From contig JAEXFN010000049.1 of assembly GCA_023400055.1 (NCBI GenBank), positions 1 to 64,000 on the forward strand: DNA of 64,000 bases, given 5' to 3'. The first letter of the stretch is position 1. Each line of letters begins with the position of its first letter. The notes beneath the pieces were generated by a model. That model saw only the letters and a list, made by a program, of their open reading frames with translations, did not search any database and was not told the origin of the DNA. This stretch comes from Bacillota bacterium. Its GTDB lineage: Bacteria > Bacillota > UBA4882 > UBA8346. This document shows, one piece after another, positions 9,268-16,520 of this stretch. Both the position numbers and the translations under genes were made by a program.

Positions 9268-9888
9268 TTAGAGCGCGCCGACGATCTTGGTGCCATGCAG
9301 CTCTGTGGCTCCGGTGGCCGCCGCCACCTGCTCCCGGTTGGCCCGGGTAATGCCGCCGCCCGGCATGACGATCAGCCGCGCTCCGGCATACTCCACCAAC
9401 TCCCGCAACGCCGCCAGATTGGCCGGGGCCGAACCGGCGCCGCCCCGGGTCAGGATCCGCTCCACGCCCAAGCTGGCCAGGATGTCGATGGCCTCGCGCG
9501 GCGCCGCGATGGCGTCGAAAGCCATGTGAAACGTCACATTCAGCGGCCGGGCCGCCGCCAGCAGCGCTTGCAGCTCCGGCCGGGCGATCCGGTTCCCCCG
9601 GTCCAACACTCCCAGCACCACGCCCGCCACTCCCAATTCCTTGCACTTCAGGATGTCGATCCGCATCGCCTGCAACTCGTCGGCGCTATAGACGAAGTCG
9701 CCGCCCCGGGGCCGGATGATCACCTGGATCGGAATCGCCACCGCCCGTTTCACCAAGGCAATGGTGCCGAACGAGGGTGTGATTCCCCCTTCCGCCAGAT
9801 CGGCGCACAGCTCGATGCGGTCCGCCCCCAGGGCCGCCGCCTTCTTCGCTTCCTCCAGACTGCCGACGCAGGCTTCGTAGATGGGCAT
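9268..9888 (-). CDS. cutC: CutC-family copper homeostasis protein
   Basis: This 206-residue TIM-barrel protein belongs to the CutC family. Diagnostic blocks are YEACVGSLEEAKKA, GADRIELCADLAEGG, ITPSFG, IIRPRGGDFVYS, FHMAFDAI, RILTRGGAGSA and IVMPGGGIT. The bacterial family was linked to copper tolerance, but direct copper binding and the true reaction remain unsettled. Length is slightly below the typical 240 residues, ending after the GTKIVGAL strand. It ends 12 bp from the convergent deacylase gene with no obvious terminator between them. Nothing nearby points to metal resistance. Confidence 0.92.
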   Translation of the reverse strand: MPIYEACVGSLEEAKKAAALGADRIELCADLAEGGITPSFGTIALVKRAVAIPIQVIIRPRGGDFVYSADELQAMRIDILKCKELGVAGVVLGVLDRGNRIARPELQALLAAARPLNVTFHMAFDAIAAPREAIDILASLGVERILTRGGAGSAPANLAALRELVEYAGARLIVMPGGGITRANREQVAAATGATELHGTKIVGAL

Positions 9889-10052
9889 GAGAAAAGCACC
9901 GCGCTTTCATAGATTTAGACATGAAAATCTCTCAGAGCTTATAAAGCTTCGAATACCGAAAAACACGAAAGATACTTCGATAGCAACAACTGTTCTCCTT
10001 CAACGGCTTCATGTTTCCCAAACGCGCTACTTTCCGTTCGCCGAAAATCCCC

Positions 10053-10105
10053 TTGACAAATGATGGCGCTGTCTCTACAATCTTATAAGAGAACTATAGT
10101 TCTCT
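10053..10105 (+). promoter_or_regulatory. Promoter with 18-bp palindromic operator at the start site
   Basis: TTGACA (10053-10058), a 17-bp spacer and TACAAT (10076-10081) form a near-consensus promoter for the methyltransferase gene. Immediately downstream, 10088-10105 is a perfect palindrome, AGAGAACTATAGTTCTCT, covering the expected +1. This is where a TetR repressor would block transcription, and a TetR gene lies next in the same direction. The pairing is inferred. Confidence 0.8.
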
Positions 10106-10167
10106 AATGAACTAAGCCGCTTTCCGCGATCCATAGATTTAATATGGTTTTATATGGAGGACAAATA

Positions 10168-10728
10168 ATGAGAAAGTTATTTTGGGCCGCTCACTCGCGC
10201 CCAGGGCGTTTTGTATTCCGTCAAGTATTAAAAGGACTGGAAAGCTCGTTGCGGTACCGTTGGAACGATCCCCGGAAACTGGTTGCGGCGGCGGGCGTTC
10301 AATCCGGTCAAACCGTTCTGGAGGTGGGATGCGGCTCCGGTTTTTTCACCCCGGCGCTGTCGGACAACGCTGGTGAACGGGGACTGGTCCAGGCCATTGA
10401 TCTGCATCCGCTGGCCGTCGAAGCGACGCGCCGGAAAATGCAGGCGCTGGGAAAACAGAATGTTCTCGTAAGCAAAGCTGACGCCCATGACACCGGTTTT
10501 GCGGAAGCGTCGTTTGATACAATTCTGCTGTACGGTGTGGTCCCGGCCCCGGTGATCTGCGAAAAACGGCTGGCTCACGAGCTTTACCGCTTATTGAAGC
10601 CGGGAGGAATCCTGGCGGTCTGGACCATTGCGCCGTTCTGGTCCCCCCGCGCCTTCATCAATGCCGCGCCGTTTCAGCCCGTCGGCAAGTCGCAGGGCGT
10701 TCATCGGTTGCAAAAAGCGCCGCTTTGA
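10168..10728 (+). CDS. Class I SAM-dependent methyltransferase
   Basis: Cytoplasmic methyltransferase of about 186 residues. Motif I is VLEVGCGSGFFTPAL, with the acidic end of strand 2 at AIDLHPLAVE, motif II at SKADAHDTGFAEASFD and the post-motif LYRLLKPGGILAVW. It resembles UbiE/MenG-like small-molecule methyltransferases, but the substrate is unknown. The start is the ATG placed 9 nt after TGGAGG; an upstream in-frame ATG lacks a site. The C-terminus GKSQGVHRLQKAPL is compatible with a complete protein. It sits directly behind a promoter with an 18-bp palindrome and is followed by a TetR regulator, so it is probably its controlled target. Confidence 0.88.
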   Translation: MRKLFWAAHSRPGRFVFRQVLKGLESSLRYRWNDPRKLVAAAGVQSGQTVLEVGCGSGFFTPALSDNAGERGLVQAIDLHPLAVEATRRKMQALGKQNVLVSKADAHDTGFAEASFDTILLYGVVPAPVICEKRLAHELYRLLKPGGILAVWTIAPFWSPRAFINAAPFQPVGKSQGVHRLQKAPL

Positions 10729-10808
10729 AGCCTGGTCCACCAGACAAGGCGGATATTCCGCCGGGAAAAATCACAGTTCAAATATGCCAAAGAGAGTAGG
10801 CCATCCCA

Positions 10809-11384
10809 TTGCAGATATTAAAACCGAAGATTCGCCAGAAAATACTGGCCGTTGCCGAGCGGTTGTTTTACGAGGCCGGATTCCCGGAGACGCCGACCCG
10901 CCAGATCGCCGAGGAAGCCGGCATCAGCGTCAGCAATCTTTATAAATACTTCGCCGATAAGGAAGCTGTCTTTGCGGCCATCGTCGATCCCTTTTATCAA
11001 AAGACCCGTGAGAACCTGGCGGCGCTCTTTCAGGAAGAGCACGTTGAGCGGGATTCCCGGATCTGTGACCTGGCGACGCAGCAGATAATCAGCCTAATGC
11101 TGACCGATCGCCGGAAGTTCGTGCTCCTGATGGGGCGGAGCGCGGGAACCCGCTACGCCCGCTTCAAGGAGGAGATCGTGACGATGCTGGCGCAACACAT
11201 GGCGGAAAGCATCCATCCCAATATGCTGAAGGATGGCTTTCTGCTGCAGGTATTGGCCGAGAACTTCTTCGCGGGCATCCTCAGCATTGCTGAAAACGCC
11301 GGTGGCCGTGAAATAACCTTCATCACCGACAACGTCGGTGCCCTAGTCCGCTACCACATGGCCGGAATTGCTGAATTCTATTGA
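10809..11384 (+). CDS. TetR/AcrR-family transcriptional regulator
   Basis: DNA-binding repressor of 191 residues. The N-terminal TetR helix-turn-helix is plain: ILAVAERLFYEAGFPETPTR, IAEEAGISVSNLYKYFADKE and AVFAAIV. The remaining two thirds form an all-helical ligand domain without recognisable specificity. Translation starts at a TTG with only a weak upstream purine run, the least certain part of the call. It lies 80 bp after the methyltransferase gene and probably acts on the palindrome at 10088-10105. A long repeat-rich, gene-free region follows. Confidence 0.88.
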   Translation: MQILKPKIRQKILAVAERLFYEAGFPETPTRQIAEEAGISVSNLYKYFADKEAVFAAIVDPFYQKTRENLAALFQEEHVERDSRICDLATQQIISLMLTDRRKFVLLMGRSAGTRYARFKEEIVTMLAQHMAESIHPNMLKDGFLLQVLAENFFAGILSIAENAGGREITFITDNVGALVRYHMAGIAEFY

Positions 11385-11454
11385 ATTTTCCGTGCTCATC
11401 ATTCGTCCATGGAGCCATTCCTACTCCGTGAACATCGGAGTAAGAATAATTAAG

Positions 11455-11805
11455 TTGATGATTATCAAGTTAGCTCCACATAGGAAACCGGGTCATGAGC
11501 GATGCAAGCTTTAACCCCTGACCAAAAGTCCGTCGGTATCACCGACGGACTCTCCAATGAAAGACGCTTCCATGCTGATATTATACCGCGAAAAGCCGGG
11601 CCTGAAGTATCGTTTTCGTACCCGAAAAGTATCATCCGTATCTCAAACCATGATTCGCAAGATTCAAGGATTAACATGATTCGATTCGGCCGATCGCTAG
11701 GCCGTGAAATCCTTTCATCCGTTAAATCCGTGATCAAGTTTTTTTGTGAATCAACGAGCCCTCTCAGTCACTCAACAAGCGGTTCTGCCCCGGTTACCTA
11801 TGAAT
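11455..11805 (+). repeat. Dispersed repeat with inverted ends, copy A
   Basis: This roughly 350-bp element starts GATGATTATCAAGTTAG, then CATAGGAAACCGGG, and ends CCCCGGTTACCTATG, so its ends are inverted repeats. Inside are a GTCCGTCGGTATCACCGACG hairpin, ATTATACCGCGAAAAGCC, and one 21-bp repeat unit near 11758. Copy B is at 28985-29395 (plus) and partial copy C at 12260-12460 (minus). No transposase is encoded, so it is a MITE-like or intergenic repeat element. Confidence 0.8.
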
Positions 11806-11882
11806 TCAAACCGACTCCCATCGAAAACCAACTACGTCTTCGCTGAGCAACCGGAATCATTAACCCGGTTCAACGGATTCAT

Positions 11883-11912
11883 TTATCCACAGGAATAGAT
11901 CACTGATTCACA
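11883..11912 (+). promoter_or_regulatory. Pair of DnaA-box-like sites, 21 bp apart
   Basis: TTATCCACA at 11883 is a perfect DnaA box. TGATTCACA at 11904 is one mismatch away, in the same orientation and exactly 21 bp on. The surrounding sequence (GGTTCAACGG before, ATAGATCACTGATTCACA within) matches the leaders of the large arrays at 12.5 and 57.4 kb, so this is a short fragment of the same element. Confidence 0.7.
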
Positions 11913-11941
11913 AAAGAGATCATTGATGATTATCAAGTTAG

Positions 11942-12185
11942 GTTTTTTTAGGCCAGAGTATCCGCCCCAGCGGTCTACAGGGAGGTAGACCGGCACGGCA
12001 TTGCGAATGGAGCGCATGCCGTTGCCCAACGGGAATCACTTTCAAGCAGAGAGACGATGGGCAGAATCGACTCTTAGTGGCATTCGGTGCGTTTGGTAAA
12101 GTCAAATGCCGGCATGAGGCCCTGCGGCGGGGTAGGTCCACGGTGTTGGGGTTGGCCGGTTCAACCCCTGGACACATCGCACAGG
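11942..12185 (+). ncRNA. Candidate structured RNA (possible IscB-type omega RNA/HEARO relic)
   Basis: This GC-rich block has no credible ORF but many consecutive stems on the plus strand. They include GGTCTAC/GTAGACC, GGCACGGCAT/ATGCCGTTGCC, AGAGACGAT/ATCGACTCT, GGCATT/AATGCC, and a long closing hairpin in which GTCCA and GGGGTTG pair with CAACCCC and TGGAC. It is flanked on the left by GATGATTATCAAGTTAG, the same motif that bounds the neighbouring repeats. The architecture reminds me of HEARO RNAs, but no iscB gene is nearby and the identity is a hypothesis. Structure is much better supported than identity. Confidence 0.5.
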
Positions 12186-12259
12186 ATTAAGCTGGATTGG
12201 CATGACTTTCTCCTTAGAATACATCTTTCAATATCTTGCGGATAAAACTGAAAGGAATC

Positions 12260-12460
12260 CGAGATCGATTTCAGGATGCGGATTGCTATTTTTCGCCTAC
12301 GAAAACGATACTTCATGCCCGGCTTTTCGCGGTATAATATCAATCATGGAAGTTATCTTTCATTGGAGAATCCGTCGGTGATACCCATGGACTTCGGTCA
12401 TGGGTCAAAGCTTGTGTTTCTCATGTCCCCATTACCTGTGCGGATCTAACTTGATAATCA
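12260..12460 (-). repeat. Dispersed repeat, partial copy C
   Basis: Read on the minus strand, this begins GATGATTATCAAGTTAG at about 12460. It aligns with copy A through CACAAGCTTTGACC, TATCACCGACGG, ATTATACCGCGAAAAGCC and GTATCGTTTTCGTA, then diverges near 12290-12260. It lies in inverted orientation to copy A, with the structured block and a DnaA-box pair between them. Confidence 0.75.
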
Positions 12461-12469
12461 TCAGCTCGT

Positions 12470-12745
12470 TTATTCACAAAAAGAGCTGTTAATCCTATTC
12501 AACGATCTCATTTATCCACAAAAATAGATCACTGATTCACAAAATGAGCTCATTAAGCGATTGAATGAGCTCACTTATTCACAAAAAGAGCTCTTTTATC
12601 CACAAAATGAGCTCATTGAACGACTGAAAGAGCTCACTTATTCACAAAAATAGTTCTTTTATCCACAAAATAAGCTCATTAAGCGACTGAATGAGCTCAC
12701 TTATTCACAAAATGATCTCTTTCGGCTCCTCAACGAGCTCACAAC
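12470..12745 (+). repeat. Phased DnaA-box array on a 21-bp / 63-bp period
   Basis: Seven perfect TTATNCACA sites start at 12470, 12512, 12575, 12596, 12638, 12659 and 12701, with one single-mismatch site (TGATTCACA) at 12533. All are on the same strand. Intervals alternate 42, 21, 42, 21, 42, 21, 42 bp, making a 63-bp higher-order repeat of three 21-bp units. Two units carry a box and the third reads ACGACTGAAAGAGCTC. Each unit contains GAGCT. No ORF is present. DnaA binding is inferred from the consensus. Confidence 0.85.
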
Positions 12746-12820
12746 GAATTCATGATCGTGGCAAACAAAGTTATATATAATCTGAATATTCAGCGCAGCC
12801 GCGGGAGATGAGCCCCGTCT

Positions 12821-14557
12821 TTACTGTTGGGCCTGACGCGGCTCTTCGAGAGTCCGGCGGTCCGCAATTCCACCAGCGTCAATAGTTAGCGCCCGCAGAC
12901 AGCGATCCAGCCGCTCCCGCACCCGGTCGGGCCCCATCACCCGCATGATCGCGTGGAGCTCGGGCGTAGTGGTCCGGTTGCACAAGGCGATCCGCACCAC
13001 CATCGCCAGATCGGCGACGCTGCCCCGGTAGGCGGCCGGGTTGGCCCGGTAGTCCTTGCCATTGCGGGCGTAACCGAGCCGCTCCGCCAGATCCTGCAAC
13101 GCCCCGAACCATTCAGTCTGCCCGTGATGCCCGTCATAAATCCGGCGGTATTCGGCCAGAATCTCACGGCACGCTTCCGGAGCGAGCGGTGCCGGGAAGA
13201 CATAGCCGTCCCGCGCCGTTCCTTCCGGGCCGTAAAAGAGCTCGTCGTAGAAATACCCGCTATCCGCCTTCAGATCGGACCACTTCGCCCAGTCCTTGCG
13301 CGGCTTGGCGGAAACCCGCTCGATGTCCATGATCGCTGCGCTGTACTCGGGATAACGCCGCAAAAGCTCGCCGAATTCCGGGTCATACCGTTCGGCCCAG
13401 CGGCTGGCCGCGTCGTAAACCGTTTCCGCCCGGTAGGCGGCGATGCGGTTGCGGCTGACGTCGGCCAGTTTCCGGCTGTCGAACAAAGCGCCGCTGCTGC
13501 TGCTTTTTTGAAGCTCGATCGCGAATTCGGACCACGGCGCGGCCGGGTGCTGTTTGCGCCATTCCTCGAAGTTGGAGTTGATCAGGTTCAGCAGGTACTC
13601 CACCACCGCCTCGCCGGGATAGCCCTGCTCCTGATAGAAAGCGGTCACCGCGTCGCGGTCCTTGCGTTTGCTAAACTTGCGCCGGGAGGCGCCCTCCTGC
13701 TTCAACAGCGGCCCGATGTGGCCATAGGCCGGGGGATTCCAGCCCAACGCCTTGAAGAGCTGCAGGTGCAGCGGGACCGAGGGCAACCATTCGTCGCCGC
13801 GGAGCACGTGGGTGGTCCCCATCAGATGATCATCCACCACATGGGCCAGATGATAGGTGGGCAGACCGTCCGACTTCATCAACACTGCGTCCTGATAGTT
13901 ATCGGCCATCTCCAGCCGGCCCTTGATCCGGTCCTGGAAAACCACGCGGGTGCGGCTCATTTGAGGCGCCTTCAACCGGATCACGAACGGCCGGCCGCGC
14001 TCCAATTCCGCCCGGATCTGCTCCAGCGTGAATTGGCGGTGCGCCGCCCAGCGGCCGTAATAACCGGGCTGGAGCCCGGAACGCTCCTGCGTCTCCCGCA
14101 TCCGCTCCAGCTCCGCCGCGTCGCAGAAGCAAGGGTAGGCCCAGTCCCGACGGATCAGCTCTTTGACGAACACTTTATAAAGCCCGGCCCGCCGGCTCTG
14201 CAGGTACGGTCCGTAGATTCCTTTCTCGGCGGCCGCGCCGCAGACGCCTTCGTCGAACCCGATCCCGAAATAAGCCAGGGAATCGATGATCCCCGGGATA
14301 CTCGCCGCGATCTCCCGCTTCTGATCGGTGTCCTCGATCCGGAGGTAAAAGACGCCGCCCGTCTGATGGGCCAGCCGTTCCGAGAATAACGCCGCGTACA
14401 GCCCGCCGAGGTGCAACATCCCGGTGGGACTCGGCGCGAACCGGGTGACCATCGCGCCCTCGGGCAGCGTCCGCCGCGGATAGGCCGCCAGGACGGCGGC
14501 CGGCTCCATACTCACCTCGGGATAAAGCAGTTCGGCCAGTTCATTCGGATCAGCCAT
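12821..14557 (-). CDS. gltX: Glutamate--tRNA ligase
   Basis: Class I aminoacyl-tRNA synthetase of 578 residues that charges tRNA with glutamate. The HIGH-type signature is FAPSPTGMLHLGGLYAALF, followed by YLRIEDTDQKRE, and the KMSKS-type loop is RRKFSKRKDRDAV. THVLRGDEWLPSVPLHLQLF is the expected pre-KMSKS strand. The protein is longer than a standard GltX (about 480-500), with an N-terminal extension of about 40 residues and a long C-terminal domain. The ATG start follows GAAAGGAG. Upstream lies a 600-nt T-box leader driven by a consensus promoter, so expression should respond to uncharged tRNA(Glu). Glutamate specificity is inferred from family resemblance. Confidence 0.93.
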   Translation of the reverse strand: MADPNELAELLYPEVSMEPAAVLAAYPRRTLPEGAMVTRFAPSPTGMLHLGGLYAALFSERLAHQTGGVFYLRIEDTDQKREIAASIPGIIDSLAYFGIGFDEGVCGAAAEKGIYGPYLQSRRAGLYKVFVKELIRRDWAYPCFCDAAELERMRETQERSGLQPGYYGRWAAHRQFTLEQIRAELERGRPFVIRLKAPQMSRTRVVFQDRIKGRLEMADNYQDAVLMKSDGLPTYHLAHVVDDHLMGTTHVLRGDEWLPSVPLHLQLFKALGWNPPAYGHIGPLLKQEGASRRKFSKRKDRDAVTAFYQEQGYPGEAVVEYLLNLINSNFEEWRKQHPAAPWSEFAIELQKSSSSGALFDSRKLADVSRNRIAAYRAETVYDAASRWAERYDPEFGELLRRYPEYSAAIMDIERVSAKPRKDWAKWSDLKADSGYFYDELFYGPEGTARDGYVFPAPLAPEACREILAEYRRIYDGHHGQTEWFGALQDLAERLGYARNGKDYRANPAAYRGSVADLAMVVRIALCNRTTTPELHAIMRVMGPDRVRERLDRCLRALTIDAGGIADRRTLEEPRQAQQ

Positions 14558-14695
14558 TTTAAAAACTCCTTTCCTGATTTGAAAGCTGACTGGACTTGTG
14601 CGTTTGAAAATCGTTGCCGGAATGGATTCGTAATGGATGCCAGCAGTTAGCAGAACCGGTCGCGCCCGGTTCAGGTTCAAGCGACTCCGGATGAA

Positions 14696-15125
14696 AAATA
14701 AAAAAACCTTCCGTCCCTGCAAAGGACGAAAGGTTTGACTCTCGCGGTACCACCTTGGTTGGCAAAATGCCCACTTTGAAGCAGCATAAGGCTAATATCT
14801 TTCCGCTAGCTTTCTGAGTAGTCGGGGGCCTGCAAAACCACGCCGGGAAAATAAAAAACCTTTCGTCCCTCTACAGGACGAAAGGTTGAACTTCCGTGGT
14901 ACCACCTGGTTTGGCAAGATCGCTTGCCCCCTTGAAAAAGCAGCCTAAAGAATTATCTTTATAGTGCCCTCTTCTTTAACGGGAAGAACCCGGTCAGCCT
15001 ACTCCATCTTTCAGCCACTGCTCCAAGGCCTGTTTCATCGAGTTCGGCTGCCCAATTTCCACCGGCATGGGCTCTCTATCAGTCAAGTGCCCCGACTACT
15101 CTTCCTCTTCATCGCATTTATGCTC
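14696..15125 (-). promoter_or_regulatory. T-box leader with duplicated antiterminator/terminator module
   Basis: The minus-strand leader contains one stem I region (GATAGAGAGCCC, then GGTGGAAATTGGG) and a stem-III region (CCGGG/CCCGTTAAAG). A first T-box AGGTGGTACCACGG (14894-14907) with terminator at 14848-14887 follows. A second module without a stem I comes next: AAAGATATTAGCC, TGCTGCTTCAAAG, T-box AGGTGGTACCGCG (14743-14755) and terminator at 14696-14735. Both terminators use ACCTTTCGTCC-type stems and T runs. Leader 14816-14827 is perfectly complementary to 15090-15101. It controls gltX. Confidence 0.93.
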
Positions 15126-15186
15126 ATATGATATATGGCTACTAGGTTGGGCGCAAGATCGGCCCCATTGAAACTAAGTATTTTAT

Positions 15187-15215
15187 ATTATAGGGAGCGG
15201 CGCCGGATTTGTCAA
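15187..15215 (-). promoter_or_regulatory. Consensus promoter of the gltX T-box leader
   Basis: On the minus strand, TTGACA (15210-15215) and TATAAT (15187-15192) are separated by exactly 17 bp. Both hexamers are perfect matches to the vegetative sigma consensus. Transcription would start near 15180 and run through the T-box. Confidence 0.92.
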
Positions 15216-15288
15216 GCGCTTAACCAGGCTTATGGATAAAGTCTTACCCGATGACGGCCTTTTCTTACCTCCCGCGGTCCGTTATATC

Positions 15289-15330
15289 GTGCCTCCTTTG
15301 TAAAATCATGGCAAGAAGCCATGGAGGCAC
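15289..15330 (+). other. Long imperfect hairpin upstream of the isochorismatase gene
   Basis: GTGCCTC ... CATGGC AAGAA GCCATG GAGGCAC forms two stacked stems, with an asymmetric internal loop on the left side. It lies about 100 bp before the isochorismatase-like ATG and has no T run, so it is not a classic terminator. It could shape the leader of that gene or the start of an opposing transcript. Function unknown. Confidence 0.4.
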
Positions 15331-15429
15331 GGCGGCGATCTTTCGCCAATGATTCGCTCCGGCGTAGCAGGACTGCCATCCCCGCCCGTCGAACTACTGC
15401 TTCAAAAACCAAAGGAGTGATGTCGCGTC

Positions 15430-15927
15430 ATGAAGCCCGCCTTACTGGTCATCGATGTTCAAAAACAATTCTTCGGCCGCAGCCCGGTCACGGATGAATC
15501 GCTCAACCGGGCCATCGGCTTCATCAATGAAGCGATCGCCTTTTTCCGCCGCCAGGGATTGCCGGTAATCTGCGTCCAGCACGTCGACGAAGCAGACGGC
15601 CTGCTGCCGGGGACTCCCGGTTTTGACCTCCCGGAGCACTTGGCCGTCCTGCCGGACGATCCCCACCTTCAGAAGACCTACAACAACGCCTTCAACAAGA
15701 CGCCGCTGGCGCAAATCCTGCGGGAACTCGGCGCCGATACCCCGATCATCTGCGGCTATATGGCCGAAAATTGTGTCCTTTCCACCTATCGCGGCGCCCT
15801 GGACCTGGATCTCAACCCCATCATCCTGCGGAACGCCATCGCCAGCCGCAACCCGGCCAACATTCCCTTCGTGGAGAGCATCAACGATCTGGTTTCGCTG
15901 GGCGGCTTAATCAAACTGCTATCGTAA
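15430..15927 (+). CDS. Isochorismatase-family cysteine hydrolase
   Basis: Small cytoplasmic hydrolase of 165 residues with an isochorismatase-like alpha/beta fold. The catalytic Asp is in LLVIDVQKQFFG, the conserved basic residue in LQKTYNNAFNKTPL, and the nucleophilic Cys in ICGYMAENCVLSTYRGAL. This family includes nicotinamidases, N-carbamoylsarcosine amidases and isochorismatases; nothing here fixes the substrate. AAGGAG lies about 12 nt before the ATG, a little far. It stands alone on the plus strand, between the divergent gltX leader and a convergent minus-strand operon, and is followed by a stem-loop that can terminate both. Confidence 0.9.
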   Translation: MKPALLVIDVQKQFFGRSPVTDESLNRAIGFINEAIAFFRRQGLPVICVQHVDEADGLLPGTPGFDLPEHLAVLPDDPHLQKTYNNAFNKTPLAQILRELGADTPIICGYMAENCVLSTYRGALDLDLNPIILRNAIASRNPANIPFVESINDLVSLGGLIKLLS

Positions 15928-15952
15928 GCGGTTCGCCGATCATCGATCAATA

Positions 15953-15995
15953 AAGTAAAGCAACTCCCGGATTTTTGAGAGTTGCTTCGCTTTAT
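15953..15995. terminator. Bidirectional terminator
   Basis: AAAGCAACTC pairs with GAGTTGCTT around CCGGATTTTTGA, with A-rich and T-rich flanks (AAAGTAAAG, CGCTTTATT). It lies between the convergent isochorismatase-like and zinc-ribbon genes and fits both directions. Confidence 0.7.
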
Positions 15996-16157
15996 TGAAT
16001 GCTTTTGCCAAATTAAACCGGGCCGGCTACCGGATCTCCGGAATCCGCTGGATGTGGGGGTCGCTCCAGAGATCCGCCTCGCCGGGCGACTTCAAGGGTC
16101 AACCAGTCCGCTGCGGATGGAGCGCAGTGTCGAAGGGGCCAACCCGGGCCGGTTCGA

Positions 16158-16403
16158 TCATCCCCGGTCCTGCCAGGCCGGCAGCTTGGCCATCATTCCC
16201 TGGGCGGCGGCGCGGGCGGCCCGTTCATCCAAGCCTTGGGTCCGGACGATGAACTCGGTCATCCCGGCCAGCTTCTCTTCGTACGATTGCATGGTGCCAT
16301 CCGGCCGGGCGCAATAGACGCAGTAATCCTTGGCCGGATCCTGGCCGGCGAAGTCGGACGGTTGCTCCATGGGCATGCCGCAGGCAATACAAGTTTTCGA
16401 CAT
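16158..16403 (-). CDS. Small zinc-ribbon protein
   Basis: Protein of 81 residues. It has an N-terminal metal site of four cysteines (CIACGMPM and CVYCARPDG, about residues 5-32), with EQPSDFAGQD between the pairs. A helical tail follows: SYEEKLAGMTEFIVRTQGLD and RAAAQGMMAKLP. It matches the putative zinc-ribbon family often found beside or fused to AraC-type or VOC-type proteins. The ATG overlaps the stop codon of the 33-codon gene upstream (TGATG), implying translational coupling, and AAAGGAG lies within that upstream gene. It belongs to a TetR-small ORF-zinc ribbon operon. Function unknown. Confidence 0.82.
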   Translation of the reverse strand: MSKTCIACGMPMEQPSDFAGQDPAKDYCVYCARPDGTMQSYEEKLAGMTEFIVRTQGLDERAARAAAQGMMAKLPAWQDRG

Positions 16404-16504
16404 CAATCATTCTCCTTTCCAAGGCGGGTATAATCGGCAATGGCCAACCGGTTGCCAAACGGGTCGCGGGCCTTCCATTCACGATGCTCTCGTTTATCAG
16501 CCAT
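16403..16504 (-). CDS. 33-residue ORF resembling the C-terminal end of a glyoxalase/VOC domain
   Basis: A 33-residue protein is encoded between the TetR and zinc-ribbon genes. The sequence ARDPFGNRLAIADYT resembles the last strand of VOC/PhnB-type domains (FRDPDGNRLEI-like). The ATG is preceded by AAAGGCGGG, and its stop overlaps the zinc-ribbon start. It may be a real coupled leader peptide or the remnant of a deleted VOC gene whose tail is still translated. I see no upstream VOC sequence in any frame, because the TetR gene ends 16 bp before it. Confidence 0.5.
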   Translation of the reverse strand: MADKREHREWKARDPFGNRLAIADYTRLGKEND

Positions 16505-16520
16505 GACATCCCGCCTTTCG

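Noticed and set aside
11938..12177. Minus-strand ORF of 79 codons
   Set aside because: It covers the structured block, has biased composition and no ribosome site. The conserved-looking feature is base pairing, not protein.
12161..12343. Minus-strand ORF of 60 codons
   Set aside because: It falls in dispersed-repeat copy C, and corresponding frames in copies A and B differ, so it is not under coding constraint.
12470..12745. Chromosomal replication origin
   Set aside because: No dnaA, dnaN or rpmH neighbours, no long AT-rich unwinding block, and a similar array exists at 57.4 kb. A distributed DnaA-binding element fits better.
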